From positions 186,001 to 250,000 of the forward strand of contig NZ_NFZQ01000002.1 in the NCBI RefSeq assembly GCF_002165135.1: a DNA stretch of 64,000 nucleotides. Reading direction: 5' to 3'. The position numbers and the translations under genes are program-made. Within the stretch, counting starts at the first letter, position 1, and every line of letters begins with the position of its first letter. Origin of the DNA: Pseudomonas sp. SID14000 (lineage in GTDB: Bacteria; Pseudomonadota; Gammaproteobacteria; Pseudomonadales; Pseudomonadaceae). Below the pieces are notes generated by a model. That model was not told the origin of the DNA. It ran no database searches and saw nothing but the letters and a program-made list of their open reading frames with translations. Shown piece after piece: positions 41,801-52,434 of this stretch.

Positions 41801-43302
41801 CCAGGCAGAGCATTCCGGCCGCACCGCCATGCACCCTGTTCCTGTTCGGCGCCAATGGCGACCTGGTCAAGCGCCTGCTGATGCCGGCGCTGTACAACCT
41901 CAGCCGTGACGGTTTGCTGGACCGCAACCTGCGTATCGTCGGTGTCGACCACAACCCGGCCAGTGCCGAGGAATTCGCCGGGCGCCTGCATGCGTTCATG
42001 GTCGAGCGTGACAAAGGTGGCGAGGGCACGGCCAAGTGCCTGGACGAGAAGATCTGGGCACGCCTGGCCAAGCGCCTGGATTACCAGACCGGGGATTTCC
42101 TCGATCCGGCCACCTACCAGGCCCTCGCCAGGCGCATCGATAAAACCAGCCATGGCAATGCCATCTTCTACCTGGCGACCTCGCCGCGCTTCTTCCCCGA
42201 GGTGGCCCAGCGCCTGGGGCAGGCCGGGCTGCTCGACGAGTCGGCCGGCGGCTTTCGCCGCGTCGTGGTCGAAAAGCCCTTTGGTACCGACCTGGCCAGC
42301 GCCGAGGCGCTCAACGCTTGCCTGCTGAAGGTGATGGGCGAGCGGCAGATCTACCGCATCGACCATTATCTGGGCAAAGAGACGGTGCAGAACATCCTGG
42401 TCAGCCGGTTTTCCAACGGCTTGTTCGAATCGTTCTGGAACAACCACTACATCGACCATGTGCAGATCACCGCTGCGGAAACCGTCGGCGTAGAGACCCG
42501 TGGTGCGTTCTATGACAGCACCGGGGCGCTGCGCGACATGGTGCCCAACCACTTGTTCCAGTTGCTGGCGATGGTGGCCATGGAGCCACCGGCCGCGTTC
42601 GCCGCTGATGCGGTGCGCAGCGAAAAGGCCAAGGTGGTCGGCGCCATCCGCCCGTGGTCGGCGAAGATGGCCCTGAAAAACTCCGTGCGTGGCCAGTACA
42701 CCGCCGGCAAGCAAGGGCGCAAGCAGTTGCCCGGCTACCGTCACGAGGCCAATGTCGCGGCCGATAGCCAGACCGAGACCTACGTGGCGTTGAAGGTGAT
42801 GATCGACAACTGGCGCTGGGCCGGCGTGCCGTTCTACCTGCGTACCGGCAAGCGCATGAGCGTGCGCGACACCGAAATCGCCATCTGCTTCAAGCCTGCG
42901 CCTTATGCGCAGTTCCGTGAATCGGAGCTGGAGCGGCCCAAGCCCAATTACCTGAAAATCCAGATCCAGCCCAACGAAGGCATGTGGTTCGACCTGCAGG
43001 CCAAGCGCCCCGGGCCGGAGCTGGTGATGGAGAATGTCGAGCTGGGCTTTGCCTACAAGGACTTCTTCAAGATGAACCCGGCCACTGGCTACGAGACGCT
43101 GATCTACGACTGCCTGACCGGTGACCAGACCCTGTTCCAGCGGGCTGACAACATCGAGAACGGCTGGCGCGCGGTGCAGCCATTCCTCGATGCCTGGGCC
43201 CAGGGCGGCGAGGTGCATGAATACCCGGCCGGTGAAGACGGGCCAGAGGCCGGCAATGAATTGCTGGCGCGGGACAAGCGGGAGTGGCACAGCTTGGGCT
43301 GA
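41797..43302 (+). CDS. zwf: Glucose-6-phosphate 1-dehydrogenase
   Basis: A 501-residue enzyme that oxidises glucose-6-phosphate to 6-phosphogluconolactone. The coenzyme motif is [17 protein letters not shown] and the active-site motif is [13 protein letters not shown]. Length is normal. It is coupled to gnd through an ATGA overlap, so the pair makes ribulose-5-phosphate and reducing power. This is a second-type locus: the Entner-Doudoroff zwf of pseudomonads is usually beside edd/hexR or pgl/eda, which are absent here. Confidence 0.96.
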   Translation: MTRQSIPAAPPCTLFLFGANGDLVKRLLMPALYNLSRDGLLDRNLRIVGVDHNPASAEEFAGRLHAFMVERDKGGEGTAKCLDEKIWARLAKRLDYQTGDFLDPATYQALARRIDKTSHGNAIFYLATSPRFFPEVAQRLGQAGLLDESAGGFRRVVVEKPFGTDLASAEALNACLLKVMGERQIYRIDHYLGKETVQNILVSRFSNGLFESFWNNHYIDHVQITAAETVGVETRGAFYDSTGALRDMVPNHLFQLLAMVAMEPPAAFAADAVRSEKAKVVGAIRPWSAKMALKNSVRGQYTAGKQGRKQLPGYRHEANVAADSQTETYVALKVMIDNWRWAGVPFYLRTGKRMSVRDTEIAICFKPAPYAQFRESELERPKPNYLKIQIQPNEGMWFDLQAKRPGPELVMENVELGFAYKDFFKMNPATGYETLIYDCLTGDQTLFQRADNIENGWRAVQPFLDAWAQGGEVHEYPAGEDGPEAGNELLARDKREWHSLG

Positions 43303-43322
43303 GTTTTTTTGTAAAGCCTGTG

Positions 43323-43418
43323 CCGGCCTCTTCGCGGGTAAACCCGCTCCCACAGGGATATCGATGGTTTCAAGGCCTGTGATGTACCTGTGGGAGCGGG
43401 TTTACCCGCGAAGAGGCC
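43323..43418. repeat. REPIN after zwf
   Basis: Symmetric arms CCGGCCTCTTCGCGGGTAAA and GGTTTACCCGCGAAGAGGCC with about 30 bases between, close after the zwf stop. Confidence 0.95.
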
Positions 43419-43447
43419 AACACAGGCAACCACACAAAGGCGTCTCA

Positions 43448-43504
43448 ATGCCCGCCCACATCGAAGGCTATGCCCTGATTACCCGGTTGTTTCAGGCTGC
43501 CTGA
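43448..43504 (+). pseudogene. Possible N-terminal stub of a GH15 glycosidase
   Basis: An 18-codon ORF (MPAHIEGYALITRLFQAA) with AAAGG upstream. Its first 11 residues resemble the start of GH15 glucoamylase/trehalase-like proteins (typically IEGYALIGD), a gene I recall next to gnd-zwf in some pseudomonads. The match then breaks and a stop follows, as after an internal deletion. The evidence is short, so this is tentative. Confidence 0.35.
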
Positions 43505-43563
43505 TATAAAAGTGTGAAACGACCGGAGTAGACTAGGGCAAACCCCTTCGGCACGGAGCACAC

Positions 43564-43920
43564 ATGGGCATTCGCGGTACTGACCGGCAGATCGACAACA
43601 TCGAGTTCAATGTCAGCGACATCGCACGGAGCAAGGCCTTCTACGGCAGTGTGTTCGGCTGGGCGTTCACCGACTACGGGCCTTCCTATACCGAGTTCAG
43701 CGATGGCCGGCTGACCGGTGGCTTCACCACGGGTGAGCCGGTGCGCCCGGGTGGGCCGCTGGTCATCTTGTACGCCGACGACCTGGAGGCCACGCAGCAG
43801 AGGATCGAAGCTGTCGGGGCAAAAATCAGCCGGGCCACCTTTGCTTTCCCCGGTGGGCGGCGGTTTCATTTCATCGACCCGGACGGCTATGAACTGGCGG
43901 TGTGGACGGCCCAAGCCTGA
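43564..43920 (+). CDS. VOC (glyoxalase-like) family protein
   Basis: A 118-residue single VOC domain made of two beta-alpha-beta-beta-beta units (IDNIEFNVSDIARSKAFYGS and PLVILYADDLEATQQRIEAV), ending PGGRRFHFIDPDGYELAVW. Such proteins bind a metal and act as glyoxalases, dioxygenases or resistance proteins; the partner and reaction are not known. The stop overlaps the TetR regulator start by 1 base (TGATG), so both are co-expressed. Confidence 0.88.
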   Translation: MGIRGTDRQIDNIEFNVSDIARSKAFYGSVFGWAFTDYGPSYTEFSDGRLTGGFTTGEPVRPGGPLVILYADDLEATQQRIEAVGAKISRATFAFPGGRRFHFIDPDGYELAVWTAQA

Positions 43921-44540
43921 TGGCCAACCACAAGATCGAAATCCGCCGGCGCAATATCGAGAAAATTCTGCAGGCGGCGGAAAAGGTGTTCGCCGAGAAG
44001 GGGTACGGCGCCACCTCAATGGGTGATATCGCTGAACAGGCCGAGTTGCCGCGTTCCAATCTGCATTATTACTTCAGCACCAAGGACGACCTGTTCCGCG
44101 CGGTGCTGCAGGACCTGCTGGATGTGTGGAAGCAGGACGCGCTGTGCTTCGAGAACTTCGACGACCCGCGCGTGGTGCTGACCAGTTACATCCGGGCGAA
44201 GATGGGCCACTCGCGCTCGCGGCCGCTGGGTTCGAAGATCTGGGCCGAAGAGATGCTGCACGGGGCGCCGGTACTGGGGGTGAATCTGGATGAAAGCCTG
44301 GTGCCCTGGGCCAAGCTGAAGGAAGCCAAGATTCGCCGCTGGGTGGAGGAGGGGCGCATCCTGCCGGTGGAGCCGTCGGCGCTTTTGTACATGATCTGGG
44401 CCTCGACCCAGCACTATGCCGACTTTGGTTACCAGGTGGCATTGCTCAATGGCGGGGAGGCGTTGTCGGACATGGCTTTTGAAAATGCCGTGCAGACGGT
44501 AACCAGTGTGATCTTGCGGGGGATCGGGCTGGAGCCTTGA
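43920..44540 (+). CDS. TetR-family regulator, RutR-like
   Basis: A 206-residue regulator with an N-terminal TetR helix-turn-helix (KILQAAEKVFAEKGYGATSM, GDIAEQAELPRSNLHYYFST) and a RutR-like C-terminal ligand domain (GSKIWAEEMLHGAPVL, LLYMIWASTQHYADF). RutR in E. coli senses uracil. Here the gene sits next to the pyrimidine degradation genes, so it probably senses a pyrimidine and controls pyd expression. ATG 43920 is chosen over the in-frame GTG 43902 because of the 1-base overlap coupling. The palindrome at 48892-48905 is a candidate operator. Confidence 0.9.
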   Translation: MANHKIEIRRRNIEKILQAAEKVFAEKGYGATSMGDIAEQAELPRSNLHYYFSTKDDLFRAVLQDLLDVWKQDALCFENFDDPRVVLTSYIRAKMGHSRSRPLGSKIWAEEMLHGAPVLGVNLDESLVPWAKLKEAKIRRWVEEGRILPVEPSALLYMIWASTQHYADFGYQVALLNGGEALSDMAFENAVQTVTSVILRGIGLEP

Positions 44541-44575
44541 GATCGGCGATTACCTGAAAGATTGGGCCGCCGCGC

Positions 44576-44651
44576 GGCCCTTCGCGGGTAAACCCGCTCC
44601 CACAGGTGTTTTGCTGCCCTCACAAACGGCGCGGTCCCTGTGGGAGCGGGT
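44576..44651. repeat. REPIN whose right arm runs into the pydA 3' end
   Basis: The left arm (GGCCCTTCGCGGGTAAACCC) is complete, but the right arm CCTGTGGGAGCGGGTTT stops 2 bases before the pydA stop codon (TCA at 44653). The second arm is truncated exactly at the gene. Confidence 0.88.
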
Positions 44652-44652
44652 T

Positions 44653-45927
44653 TCAGCTAACCTCGCGGTAGGGGTTACGCGGATCCTGCGTCCAGTTCAT
44701 GTACGGCTTGCCGGTATCCTGCGCCACCATCTCGATGCAGCCCTCCACCGGGCAGGTGATCTGGCACAGGTTGCAGCCTACGCATTCCTCCTCGATCACG
44801 CTGTAGGCATGCGTGCCATCCGCCTTCAGCGTACTGGCAATCGCCTGGTGCGAAGTATCTTCACAGGCAATGTGGCAGCGCCCGCAGCCAATGCACGCTT
44901 GCTGGTCGATGTGCGCCACCGACCTGTAGTTCATGTCCAGGTACTTCCAGTCGGTGGTATGCCCCACCGCCTGGCCACGGAACGCCTCGATGTTACGGTG
45001 CCCATGCTGGTCCATCCAGCGCGCCAGGCCGTCCTTCATGTCCTCGACGATACGGAAGCCATGCAGCATCGCCGCCGTGCACACCTGCACGGCACCACTA
45101 CCCAGGGCCATGAACTCGGCTGCGTCACGCCAACTGCCGATGCCGCCAATGCCGCAGATCGGCAAGCCGCGCGTTTCCGGATCGCGGGCGATTTCCGCCA
45201 CCATGTTCAGGGCAATCGGCTTCACCGCCGAACCGCAGTAACCACCATGGGTGCTCTGGTCGCCGACGATGGGGTGGGCGACCATACGGTCCAGATCGAC
45301 GCTGGTGATCGAGTTGATGGTATTGATCAACGACACTGCATCGGCCCCACCACGGTGCGCGGCGCGGGCCGACTGGCGGATGTCGGTGATGTTCGGCGTG
45401 AGTTTGACGATCACCGGCAGCGAGCAGTACGTCTTGCACCAGCGGGTGACCATTTCCACGTAATCCGGCACCTGGCCGACCGCCGCGCCCATGCCGCGCT
45501 CCGGCATGCCGTGGGGGCATCCGAAGTTCAGTTCGACGCCATCGGCCCCGGTGGCTTCCACCAGCGGCAGGATGAACTTCCACGAGTCTTCCACGCACGG
45601 CACCATCAGCGACACGATCAGCGCGCGGTCGGGCCAGTCCTTCTTCACCTGGGTGATTTCGCGCAGGTTGATGTCCAGTGAGCGGTCGGTGATCAGCTCG
45701 ATGTTGTTGATGCCCTGTACCTGGCGGTTGAGGCCGTAGTGCGCCGAGTAGCGCGACGACACGTTGACCGCCGCCGGGTCTTCGCCCAAGGTTTTCCATA
45801 CCACGCCGCCCCAGCCGGCCTCGAAGGCGCGGACCACGTTGTAGGCCTTGTCGGTTGGTGGTGCGGACGCCAGCCAGAAGGGGTTGGGTGCCTTGATGCC
45901 GGCAAATTCGATGGACAGGTCGGCCAT
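44653..45927 (-). CDS. pydA: NAD-dependent dihydropyrimidine dehydrogenase, PydA/PreA subunit
   Basis: A 424-residue flavin and iron-sulphur enzyme subunit that reduces uracil and thymine to dihydropyrimidines. The N-terminal half is a dihydroorotate dehydrogenase-like barrel (LELNFGCPHGMPERGMGAAV, PVIVKLTPNITDI), and the C-terminus carries two 4Fe-4S motifs (CIGCGRCHIACED, CVGCNLCQITCPVEGC). It follows pydX directly (stop and start adjacent), with which it forms the complex. The 3' end abuts a truncated REP. Confidence 0.96.
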   Translation of the reverse strand: MADLSIEFAGIKAPNPFWLASAPPTDKAYNVVRAFEAGWGGVVWKTLGEDPAAVNVSSRYSAHYGLNRQVQGINNIELITDRSLDINLREITQVKKDWPDRALIVSLMVPCVEDSWKFILPLVEATGADGVELNFGCPHGMPERGMGAAVGQVPDYVEMVTRWCKTYCSLPVIVKLTPNITDIRQSARAAHRGGADAVSLINTINSITSVDLDRMVAHPIVGDQSTHGGYCGSAVKPIALNMVAEIARDPETRGLPICGIGGIGSWRDAAEFMALGSGAVQVCTAAMLHGFRIVEDMKDGLARWMDQHGHRNIEAFRGQAVGHTTDWKYLDMNYRSVAHIDQQACIGCGRCHIACEDTSHQAIASTLKADGTHAYSVIEEECVGCNLCQITCPVEGCIEMVAQDTGKPYMNWTQDPRNPYREVS

Positions 45928-47295
45928 TTACGCTGCCTCCACGTTGAGCATGAGTCGGGCATGGATGGCTTCGGCGGCCAGCTTGCCATGTTGCACGGCC
46001 TGGACGGTGAGGTCCTGGCCCAGGGCGGTGCAGTCGCCGCCGGCATATACGCCCGGCAGGCTGGTTTGCATCGTTTCGTCGACGCGGATGCGCTCGCCGT
46101 CGCGAGCCAGTTGTGCGGCCACCGGGTCGCCGAGGCTGGCGTCGTCGAAGCGTTGGCCGATGGCCTTGAAGATGGCATCGGCGGCCAGCTCGAAGGTTTC
46201 GCCGGTGTCGCGCAGGCGGCCGTCTGCCAGCTCGGTGCGGGCAAAGCGCATGCCGCGCACCTTGCCGGTGTCGTCCAGCAGCACGGCATCGGGGCGAGCC
46301 CAGGTGTGCAGGCGTACCTGGTTGGCCTTGGCAATATTCTGCTCATGGCCGGTGGCGCCCATGTCGGCGTGGCCGCGGCGGTACACCAGATTGACGTCGC
46401 GGGCACCCAGGCGGCTCATTTGCACGGCCATGTCGATCGCGGTGTTGCCGGCGCCGATCACAAGGCAGCGGTCGGCCAGGGGCAGTTGGCTCAGGTCATC
46501 GGCCTGGCGCAGTTCGCGGATGTATTCGGTGGCGGCCAGCAGGCCGGGTGCTTCTTCGTCAGGCAGGCCAAGCTGGCGCACGGCGTTCAGGCCGAGGCCG
46601 AGGAACACCGCGTCGTACTGGTCGCGCAGCTCGCCCAGGCTGAGGTTGCTGCCCAGGCGCTGACCGTGGCGAATCTCGATACCGCCGATGCCGAGCAGGA
46701 ACTCCACTTCACGCTGGGCATAGTCGTCCACCAGCTTGTAGCGGGCGATGCCGTACTCGTTGAGGCCGCCGGCCTTGTCGCAGGCCTCGAACACCACCAC
46801 ATCATGCCCGTGCATGGCCAGGCGGTGGGCACAGGACAGCCCGGCAGGGCCGGCACCAACCACGGCGATACGCTTGCCGGTGGCCGGCGAGCGCTGGAAC
46901 GGGTGTTCGGTGAAGTGGGCGTTGTCCAGGGCGTAGCGCTGCAGCTGGCCGATCAGCACCGGTGCGCACTCCTGCGCGTTGTTGCGCACGCAGGCTTGCT
47001 GGCACAGGATTTCGGTGGGACAGACGCGGGCGCAACTGCCGCCGAGGATGTTGGCCGAGAGGATGCGTTCGGCGGCACCTTGCAGGTTTTCGTCGCTGAT
47101 GCGGTGGATGAACGACGGGATGTCGATTTCGCTGGGGCAAGCGTTGACGCAGGGGGCGTCGTAGCAGTACAGGCAGCGTGCGCTTTCGACGGCGGCCTGG
47201 CGGGCGGTGAGGGGAGGGGCCAGGTCGCTGAAGCGTTCGGCCAGCTGGTCGGCGCCGGCTCTTGGGCGCGGCAAGTGGTTCAGGGCGTCGATCAC
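45928..47295 (-). CDS. pydX: Dihydropyrimidine dehydrogenase, PydX/PreT subunit
   Basis: A 455-residue NAD(P)H-oxidising subunit. The N-terminus has the GltD-like cysteine cluster (ARCLYCYDAPCVNACP, SCARVCPTEILCQQAC), then the FAD site VAVVGAGPAGLSCAHRL and NAD site CLVIGAGNTAIDMAVQ. The longer frame would begin at a TTG; GTG 47295 has GAGAGG eight bases upstream and gives the expected N-terminus (MIDALNHLPRP). It feeds electrons to PydA. Confidence 0.95.
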   Translation of the reverse strand: MIDALNHLPRPRAGADQLAERFSDLAPPLTARQAAVESARCLYCYDAPCVNACPSEIDIPSFIHRISDENLQGAAERILSANILGGSCARVCPTEILCQQACVRNNAQECAPVLIGQLQRYALDNAHFTEHPFQRSPATGKRIAVVGAGPAGLSCAHRLAMHGHDVVVFEACDKAGGLNEYGIARYKLVDDYAQREVEFLLGIGGIEIRHGQRLGSNLSLGELRDQYDAVFLGLGLNAVRQLGLPDEEAPGLLAATEYIRELRQADDLSQLPLADRCLVIGAGNTAIDMAVQMSRLGARDVNLVYRRGHADMGATGHEQNIAKANQVRLHTWARPDAVLLDDTGKVRGMRFARTELADGRLRDTGETFELAADAIFKAIGQRFDDASLGDPVAAQLARDGERIRVDETMQTSLPGVYAGGDCTALGQDLTVQAVQHGKLAAEAIHARLMLNVEAA

Positions 47296-47376
47296 GGTTG
47301 TAGCCTCTCTATTTTTTTTGGATGCAGGCGACAAGCATTGCGGTGGTTTCTGGGGCCGCTGTGCGCCCCAATGGCT

Positions 47377-49153
<1,777 letters not shown>

Positions 49154-50644
49154 ATGCAGCAGAGCAGATCGGAAGTGGTCGAGCAGGATGGTCTGTTCGA
49201 GCTTTCCGAGGGCAGCGATGTCCTCGACAGCCCGCGCTACAACCACGACATCGCCCCGACGAAGGTGCACCAGCGCACCTGGAACAAATGGCACATCACC
49301 GCTCTGTGGGTGGGCATGTCCATCTGCGTGCCCACCTACACCCTCGGCGGCGTGCTCACTGCCTACTTCGGCCTCAGCGTGGGCGAGGCACTGCTGGCGA
49401 TTCTGCTGGCCAACCTGATCGTGCTGATCCCGCTTACCCTCAACGCCTTCCCCGGCACCAAGTACGGCATCCCGTTCCCGGTGCTGCTGCGTTCGTCGTT
49501 CGGCATCCTTGGCTCCAACGTGCCATGCCTGATCCGCGCGGTGGTCGCCTGTGGCTGGTTTGGCATCCAGACCATGTTCGGCGGCTTGGCCATCCACCTG
49601 TTCCTGGGCTCGGTGTTCGACGGCTGGAAGGCCCTGGGTGGCACCGGCGAGGTGATCGGCTTCATGATCTTCTGGTGCCTCAACCTGTGGGTGGTACTGC
49701 GTGGCGCCGAGTCGATCAAGTGGCTCGAAACGCTGTCGGCACCGCTGTTGGTGGCCGTGGGTGTCGGCCTGCTGTTCTGGGCCTTGCCGCACATGTCGAT
49801 GACCGAATTGCTGGCCCAGCCGCCCAAGCGCCCGGAAGGGGCAAACATGCTCAGCTACTTCTGCGCCGGGCTTACCGCCATGGTCGGTTTCTGGGCCACG
49901 CTATCGCTGAACATCCCCGACTTCAGCCGCTATGCCCGCAGCCAGAAGGACCAGATTCTCGGGCAGATCTTCGGCTTGCCGCTGACCATGTTCCTGTTCG
50001 CTGCGCTGGGCGTGGTGCTGACCGCAGCCTCGGCGTCGCTGGTAGGCGAGACCGTGTCCGACCCGGTCAGCCTGATCGGCAAGATCCACAGCCCGTTCTG
50101 GGTGGCCCTGGCCATGGCGCTGATCGTGATCGCCACGCTGTCGACCAACACCGCGGCGAACATCGTGTCGCCGACCAACGACTTCCAGAACATCGCCCCA
50201 CGCCTGATCGGGCGCAGCCGCGCGGTGTGGTTGACTGGTTTCATCGGCCTGGCGCTGATGGGCCACGAGTTGTTGAAGAAGCTGGGCTGGATCGTCTCCG
50301 ACCTGAGCCTGGAGAGCGTGTACTCCAACTGGCTGTTGGGCTATTCCAGCCTGCTGGGGCCGATTGCCGGGATCATGGTGGTGGACTACTTCCTGGTCCG
50401 CCAGCAGAAGCTGGACCTGGCCGGGTTGTACCGTGACGACGTGTACCCGGCGTGGAACTGGGCCGGGTTTGCCGCCTTTGCGTTGCCGGTGGCACTGACC
50501 GTGATGGCCATTGGCAACAGCAGTTTCAGCTGGTTCTACGACTACGGTTGGTTCACCGGTTCGCTGCTGGGTGGGGCGCTGTATTACCTCTTGGCCCGTG
50601 TGGTCGCGCGCAGCCCGGCGCGGGTGGTCAAGCCTTTGCCGTGA
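49154..50644 (+). CDS. NCS1-family pyrimidine/hydantoin transporter
   Basis: A 496-residue inner-membrane symporter of the NCS1 family with about 12 helices. Typical parts are NKWHITALWVGMSICVPTYT near the N-terminus, PGTKYGIPFPVLLRSSFGIL, and GPIAGIMVVDYFLVRQQ near the C-terminus. GGAGA precedes the ATG. Divergence from pydB and co-direction with the amidohydrolase indicate uptake of uracil, thymine or their dihydro/hydantoin forms. Which of these it moves is inferred from context. Confidence 0.92.
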   Translation: MQQSRSEVVEQDGLFELSEGSDVLDSPRYNHDIAPTKVHQRTWNKWHITALWVGMSICVPTYTLGGVLTAYFGLSVGEALLAILLANLIVLIPLTLNAFPGTKYGIPFPVLLRSSFGILGSNVPCLIRAVVACGWFGIQTMFGGLAIHLFLGSVFDGWKALGGTGEVIGFMIFWCLNLWVVLRGAESIKWLETLSAPLLVAVGVGLLFWALPHMSMTELLAQPPKRPEGANMLSYFCAGLTAMVGFWATLSLNIPDFSRYARSQKDQILGQIFGLPLTMFLFAALGVVLTAASASLVGETVSDPVSLIGKIHSPFWVALAMALIVIATLSTNTAANIVSPTNDFQNIAPRLIGRSRAVWLTGFIGLALMGHELLKKLGWIVSDLSLESVYSNWLLGYSSLLGPIAGIMVVDYFLVRQQKLDLAGLYRDDVYPAWNWAGFAAFALPVALTVMAIGNSSFSWFYDYGWFTGSLLGGALYYLLARVVARSPARVVKPLP

Positions 50645-50653
50645 GACCGCGCT

Positions 50654-50747
50654 GGCTTCTTCGCGGGTAAACCCGCTCCCACAGGTACAGCGCAGGTCCC
50701 GAGGCCAACGCTGTACCTGTGGGAGCGGGCGAGCCCGCGAAGAGGCC
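50654..50747. repeat. REPIN between transporter and amidohydrolase genes
   Basis: Left arm TGGCTTCTTCGCGGGTAAAC, right arm GGGAGCGGGCGAGCCCGCGA. The right arm has the variant core GGGCGAGCCC, so the arms are not matched. Confidence 0.93.
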
Positions 50748-50782
50748 AGAACAGACAACAGAAAAGCCTGAAGGAGAAACCC

Positions 50783-52066
50783 GTGACCCCAGTCAAAGAG
50801 ATCCTGAAGACCACTGCCCACCACATCGACACCAGCCGCCTGTGGCAATCCCTGATGGACCTGGCCCGCCTCGGTGCCACCGCCAAGGGCGGCGTGTGCC
50901 GCCTGGCCCTGACCGACCTCGACCGCCAGGCCCGGGACCTGTTCGTGCAGTGGTGCGAGGCTGCCGGTTGCACGGTCAGCATCGACGCTGTCGGCAACAT
51001 CTTTGCCCGCCGCCCGGGGCGTAACCCCAAGCTGCCCCCGGTGATGACCGGTAGCCATATCGACACCCAGCCCACCGGTGGCAAGTTCGACGGCTGCTTC
51101 GGGGTGATGGCCGGGCTGGAGGTGATCCGCACCCTCAACGACCTGGGCGTGGAAACCGAAGCGCCGCTGGAAGTGGTGGTGTGGACCAACGAAGAAGGTT
51201 CGCGTTTTGCGCCTTGCATGATGGGTTCGGGTGTGTTCGCCGGCAAGTTCACCCTGGAGGAAACCCTGGCCAAGCGCGACGCCCAGGGTGTCAGCGTTGG
51301 CGAGGCGTTGAACGCCATCGGCTACGCCGGCCCGCGCGCTGTGTCGGGCCACCCGGTGGGGGCCTATTTCGAAGCGCATATCGAGCAGGGCCCCATCCTC
51401 GAAGACCAGGGCAAGACCATCGGTGTGGTGCTGGGCGCGCTGGGCCAGAAGTGGTTCGACCTGACCCTGCGCGGTGTCGAGGCCCATGCCGGCCCTACGC
51501 CCATGCACCTGCGCAAGGACGCCCTGGTCGGCGCGGCAGCGGTAGTGGAGGCAGTCAACCGCACTGCCCTCGGCCACCAGCCGCACGCCTGTGGCACGGT
51601 GGGTTGCCTGCAAGCCTACCCGGGCTCGCGCAACGTGATCCCGGGCGAAGTGCGCATGACCCTGGACTTCCGTCATCTGGAGGGTGAGCAGTTGAATGCG
51701 ATGATTGCCGATGTGCGCGCGGTGATCGAGGCGACCTGTGCCAGGCATGGCCTGAGCCATGAACTGATACCCACGGCCGATTTCCCGGCGCTGTACTTCG
51801 ACCAAGTGTGTGTCGATGCCGTGCGCGAATCGGCGCAGACGTTGGGCCTGCCGCACATGGACATCGTCAGTGGGGCGGGGCACGACGCGATCTTCCTGGC
51901 TGAACTGGGGCCGGCGGGGATGATTTTCGTGCCGTGCGAGAACGGTATCAGCCATAACGAGATCGAGAACGCCACGCCCGAGGACCTGGCCGCAGGCTGC
52001 GCGGTGTTGCTGCGCGCGATGCTGGCGGCGTCGGAGGCGATTGCCAGCGGGCGGTTGGCGGCATAG
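50783..52066 (+). CDS. hyuC: N-carbamoyl-beta-alanine / N-carbamoyl-amino-acid amidohydrolase
   Basis: A 427-residue M20-family metalloenzyme (AllC/HyuC type) that removes the carbamoyl group in the last step, giving beta-alanine from uracil. Metal-site motifs are MTGSHIDTQPTGGKFDG, WTNEEGSRFAPCMMGS, EAHIEQGPILED and the C-terminal SGAGHDAIFLAEL. It starts at GTG 50783 with AAGGAG upstream. It completes the pathway formed by pydA, pydX and pydB; an L-carbamoylase role is an alternative given the family. Confidence 0.94.
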   Translation: MTPVKEILKTTAHHIDTSRLWQSLMDLARLGATAKGGVCRLALTDLDRQARDLFVQWCEAAGCTVSIDAVGNIFARRPGRNPKLPPVMTGSHIDTQPTGGKFDGCFGVMAGLEVIRTLNDLGVETEAPLEVVVWTNEEGSRFAPCMMGSGVFAGKFTLEETLAKRDAQGVSVGEALNAIGYAGPRAVSGHPVGAYFEAHIEQGPILEDQGKTIGVVLGALGQKWFDLTLRGVEAHAGPTPMHLRKDALVGAAAVVEAVNRTALGHQPHACGTVGCLQAYPGSRNVIPGEVRMTLDFRHLEGEQLNAMIADVRAVIEATCARHGLSHELIPTADFPALYFDQVCVDAVRESAQTLGLPHMDIVSGAGHDAIFLAELGPAGMIFVPCENGISHNEIENATPEDLAAGCAVLLRAMLAASEAIASGRLAA

Positions 52067-52100
52067 TGGAGCGGCGGGTTGTGGAGGGCTTCGCATGTAT

Positions 52101-52414
52101 TCGCCACAACATCTTCATCGCCTGTGAAATCGAGCGCCGCCCGCGCGGCGCTTCGCGGCACAAGGCCGCTCCCACATTTGTTGCAACGTGCCACACTTGT
52201 CAGGCAATGGTTGGGAGCTTTGTCGCTTTGTCGCGTTGACGCGGTTTTTTGGCTGGCGCTACCGCAGCCCCACTTGTCTAGAGTCATGCACCAAGGCGGG
52301 CAGCGCCTCTCTCACAGGCATGGCCACGTTGCAACAAATGTGGGAGCGGCCTTGTGCCGCGAAGCGCCGCGCGGGCGGCGCTCGATTTCACAGGCGATGA
52401 AGATGTTGTGGCGA
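52101..52414. repeat. Long-TIR dispersed element, copy 2
   Basis: A 314-bp element with 90-bp terminal inverted repeats (52101-52190 and 52325-52414) that match at every position by eye. The inner 70 bases of each arm match those of copy 1 (GCGCCGCCCGCGCGGCGC, TTTGTTGCAACGTG), while the outer 20 bases (starting TCGCCACAACATCTTCATCG) are specific to this copy. The 134-bp centre shares CCACTTGTCT and TGCACCAAGGC with copy 1. It fills the gap between convergent hyuC and rnz; no ORF. Confidence 0.9.
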
Positions 52415-52434
52415 GCACCTGCGAGCTCCACAAT

